From contig CALCHM010000143.1 in the NCBI GenBank assembly GCA_937901345.1, forward strand, positions 1-7,823: 7,823 nt of DNA, written 5' to 3'. Under the pieces are notes generated by a model. It was not told the DNA's origin. It saw only the letters and a program-made list of their open reading frames with translations, and did not search any database. Source of the stretch: an uncultured Prevotella sp. (GTDB taxonomy: Bacteria > Bacteroidota > Bacteroidia > Bacteroidales > Bacteroidaceae). The position numbers and the translations under genes were made by a program. Shown here one piece after another: positions 6,325-7,823 of the stretch (positions within the stretch are counted from its first letter, which is position 1; each line of letters opens with the position of its first letter).

Positions 6325-6549
6325 GGCAATAATATAGGATTTGACCCAAGAACTTTAACAGACCCCCTCCGCAACTAAAGTTGCTCGTCCCCCTAACTTT
6401 GGGGGACATTTTGAGTTAGTCTCCTCGTTCTAGTTTCCAATTGAAAATAACAAGCGATGGAATGTATCCCAAAATCCTCCCCGAAGTTAGGGGAGGTGCC
6501 CAAAGGGCGGAGGGGTCTGTAGTATTTGGTCAACTCCTATATTGTTACC
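6325..6549. repeat. MITE-like element: long imperfect inverted repeat, about 225 bp
   Basis: The left arm (6325-6412) and the reverse complement of the right arm (6471-6549) align along most of their length. They share GG(C/T)AA(T/C)AATATAGGA, then TTGACC, ACAGACCCC, CTCCGC and CCCCTAACTT. Each arm contains its own hairpins: GTCCCCC-TAACTTT-GGGGGAC and GCAACT-AA-AGTTGC on the left, CCTCCCC-TAACTTC-GGGGAGG and GCCC-TTT-GGGC on the right. The 58-bp centre has no gene. The CTCCCCTAACTT.GGGGAG motif resembles dispersed intergenic repeats that I recall from Bacteroidota genomes. Mobility is inferred, as I could not define a target-site duplication. Confidence 0.7.
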
Positions 6550-6602
6550 TTTTGTTCTAGTCCTCATCCTTCTGGAGGTGCAGTTATATTACTATCAAAA
6601 TC

Positions 6603-6639
6603 AACAGGGGATGCGCCACGTGTAGGCACATCCCCTGTT
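6603..6639 (-). terminator. terminator of the C13 peptidase gene
   Basis: AACAGGGGATG (6603-6613) pairs with 6629-6639. On the minus strand a G-U wobble (6614/6628) and three further pairs extend the stem to 15 bp with a 7-nt loop; on the plus strand that position is a C-A mismatch, which supports minus-strand use. The run after the stem is GATTTTGATAG, a moderate T tract. The stem begins 77 bp beyond the C13 stop codon. Confidence 0.75.
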
Positions 6640-6715
6640 CCGTAATTATTGCATCTGCGAGATGGTCTCGCTATCGCCTCGCAATTGAAACGGGATTGAA
6701 ACGCTCAAGATGGGA

Positions 6716-7823
6716 CTATTGCGGATAAAATTCGCTCATATTGTTCTGATAGAGGTTTCCGTAGTACTCATGGTTGTAGAGCATCACGTGCGAACCGCTT
6801 GTTTTGTCGAAGGCATGGAGGTAGAGATTGTAGAGAATCGTCTGCGGATTGCGCTCCAACTGCGACAGGATGGACGATGTAAAGGTGTTGGAGAGATACA
6901 CCTGAAGTTCATTGTCGAAGACTGCGGCCTTGGAGGTTTCGTAGGGATTGGCGGCGGTCATCAGCAACAAACCTGGGATGCCCGTACAACCCTGTGCCAC
7001 CCCACCCGAATAACAGGTCTCAATGATGGCAAACATCTTGCGGAACTGCATTTCGGAGAACATCGAACGAGCAAAGTCGGCACTCACGTCCTCCGTGTCT
7101 TTCCATTCCCAGCCTTGCTGCGTGCCGTGTCCGCTCCAAAAGAAGAGCACATTGTCGTTCGCACTGCTGCGCAAGGTTACAGGATACGTCTCAGATGGTT
7201 CGCCCGTCAGAATCTGCTTCAGGTCAACAAGCGTAAGGTCGCCCAAGCGGTAGTCAATCTGCACACCTTCATACAGGTTTTTGCCCGACACTTCTCTGCG
7301 CACCACGCCCTGCAAGGGGTTGCGTTCGTTATGGGCAATATCGTCTGCAAGAATCAGGATGATGTGGTCGTCGTCATACCCTTTCGCTTTCAGATGCTGG
7401 TACATGCCCAACACATCTGCCTGATGGCGATAATTTTTCCACCCTTCGGAGGCTGCCACGAGCACGGCATAGTTGTCCTTCAGCTCAGGATAATCAATCT
7501 GCTTGCCATTTCCGTCAACATTTTGTATATGCTGTTTCTTCCATTCCCATGCAGCTACAGGCGAAGAGGAGTGGCGGTTGCCGTTACGGCTATAGTAATC
7601 TATGACAACCATCTTTCCTTTGTACGTTATCCAGTGGGCATAGGATGTTGAGCGGATGGTGGTATGGTATTCCGATTCAAAATCCAGCGTACCCGTTGCA
7701 CCGCTCAACGCCGGTGTTCCGCCTGCTATGATTTCTTGATAACAATTGGAAATCATGCCCGCAGTCCATCCACCTTGAGAAGTGGCAGTTCCGTTCAGCA
7801 AAGCCGCTATGGCCTTGTTCAAA
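6716..7823 (-). CDS. C13 (legumain-like) cysteine peptidase with N-terminal binding-protein-like domain, 5' end outside window
   Basis: The visible 368 residues are the C-terminal part; the frame is open to the window edge and the first visible codon is TTG (Leu), not a start. Residues 117-172 (NYAVLVAAS, NYRHQADV, DDIAHNERNPLQG) match the legumain core closely. The LYEGVQIDY stretch, SGHG with presumed catalytic His232, RKMFAIIETCYSGG with presumed catalytic Cys270, and TAANPYETS (289-297) follow in the legumain order. Before this, residues 1-80 (LSGATGTLDF at 39-48, MVVIDYYSRNG at 71-81) look like the end of a type I periplasmic-binding-protein fold, as in LivK-type receptors. The protein is therefore probably a fusion acting in the envelope. 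Its cleavage specificity cannot be read here. A terminator follows at 6603-6639. Confidence 0.88.
   Translation of the reverse strand, partial: LNKAIAALLNGTATSQGGWTAGMISNCYQEIIAGGTPALSGATGTLDFESEYHTTIRSTSYAHWITYKGKMVVIDYYSRNGNRHSSSPVAAWEWKKQHIQNVDGNGKQIDYPELKDNYAVLVAASEGWKNYRHQADVLGMYQHLKAKGYDDDHIILILADDIAHNERNPLQGVVRREVSGKNLYEGVQIDYRLGDLTLVDLKQILTGEPSETYPVTLRSSANDNVLFFWSGHGTQQGWEWKDTEDVSADFARSMFSEMQFRKMFAIIETCYSGGVAQGCTGIPGLLLMTAANPYETSKAAVFDNELQVYLSNTFTSSILSQLERNPQTILYNLYLHAFDKTSGSHVMLYNHEYYGNLYQNNMSEFYPQ

Larger units (their letters stand above)
5742..6715. other. 974-bp gene-free stretch
   Basis: I find no credible gene between the transporter start and the C13 peptidase stop. Short open frames in 5764-6253 mostly run through the palindromic repeats or the promoter and show no domain or signal peptide. 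The stretch contains the transporter promoter, the 42-bp palindromic array, a hairpin at 6160-6203, the MITE-like inverted repeat and the C13 terminator, each listed separately. Between 6204 and 6324, I see nothing recognisable beyond a minor 5-bp hairpin (6244-6260). A small hairpin (6657-6671) lies in the C13 3' untranslated region. Confidence 0.7.

Noticed and set aside
6684..6703. ATTGAAACG twice in tandem, resembling the 3' end of some CRISPR repeats
   Set aside because: The copies are only 11 bp apart and there are no repeat-spacer units or cas genes; it is a short direct repeat in a 3' untranslated region.
6710..7651. Long plus-strand open frame opposite the C13 peptidase gene
   Set aside because: It is antisense to a well-matched legumain-like core and shows no recognisable domain.

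Overview
The window looks like chromosomal DNA from a member of Bacteroidota, most likely order Bacteroidales (Prevotella-like, low confidence at genus level). The evidence is the protein content: an ECF sigma factor followed by a one-pass membrane protein and a DUF4252 protein, a DUF4738 lipoprotein, and clostripain-like and legumain-like cysteine peptidases. Promoter candidates of the Bacteroidetes TTTG / TAnnTTTG type and the lack of Shine-Dalgarno sequences agree with this. No identification was checked by a database search.

Layout. Positions 1-305 hold a tandem array of 41-bp units with palindromic junctions. A terminator hairpin follows at 346-379. From 512 to 1990 on the minus strand is a tightly overlapping operon, transcribed right to left: ECF sigma factor, membrane-anchored putative anti-sigma protein, exported DUF4252 protein. 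Just upstream of the sigma gene is a strong ECF-type promoter candidate, suggesting autoregulation. A C11 (clostripain-like) lipoprotein gene (2058-3332, minus) lies upstream with no visible terminator before the sigma gene. It is divergent from a DUF4738 lipoprotein gene (3562-4131, plus). That gene and a DASS-family sodium/dicarboxylate transporter gene (4266-5741, minus) converge on two hairpins. A 974-bp gene-free stretch (5742-6715) contains the transporter promoter, a 42-bp palindromic repeat array bounded by inverted repeats, a MITE-like inverted-repeat element and a terminator. The window ends inside a minus-strand gene (6716-7823) encoding a C13 legumain-like peptidase, apparently fused behind a periplasmic-binding-protein-like domain.

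How it may fit together. The sigma / membrane protein / DUF4252 set looks like a self-regulated envelope-signalling module. The C11 and C13 peptidases are both clan CD caspase-fold enzymes predicted to act outside the cytoplasm, but they are not adjacent and nothing here proves they cooperate. The DASS transporter is ordinary metabolism. The least explained sequence is the non-coding DNA: two different arrays of about 41-42 bp palindromic units and one long inverted-repeat element.
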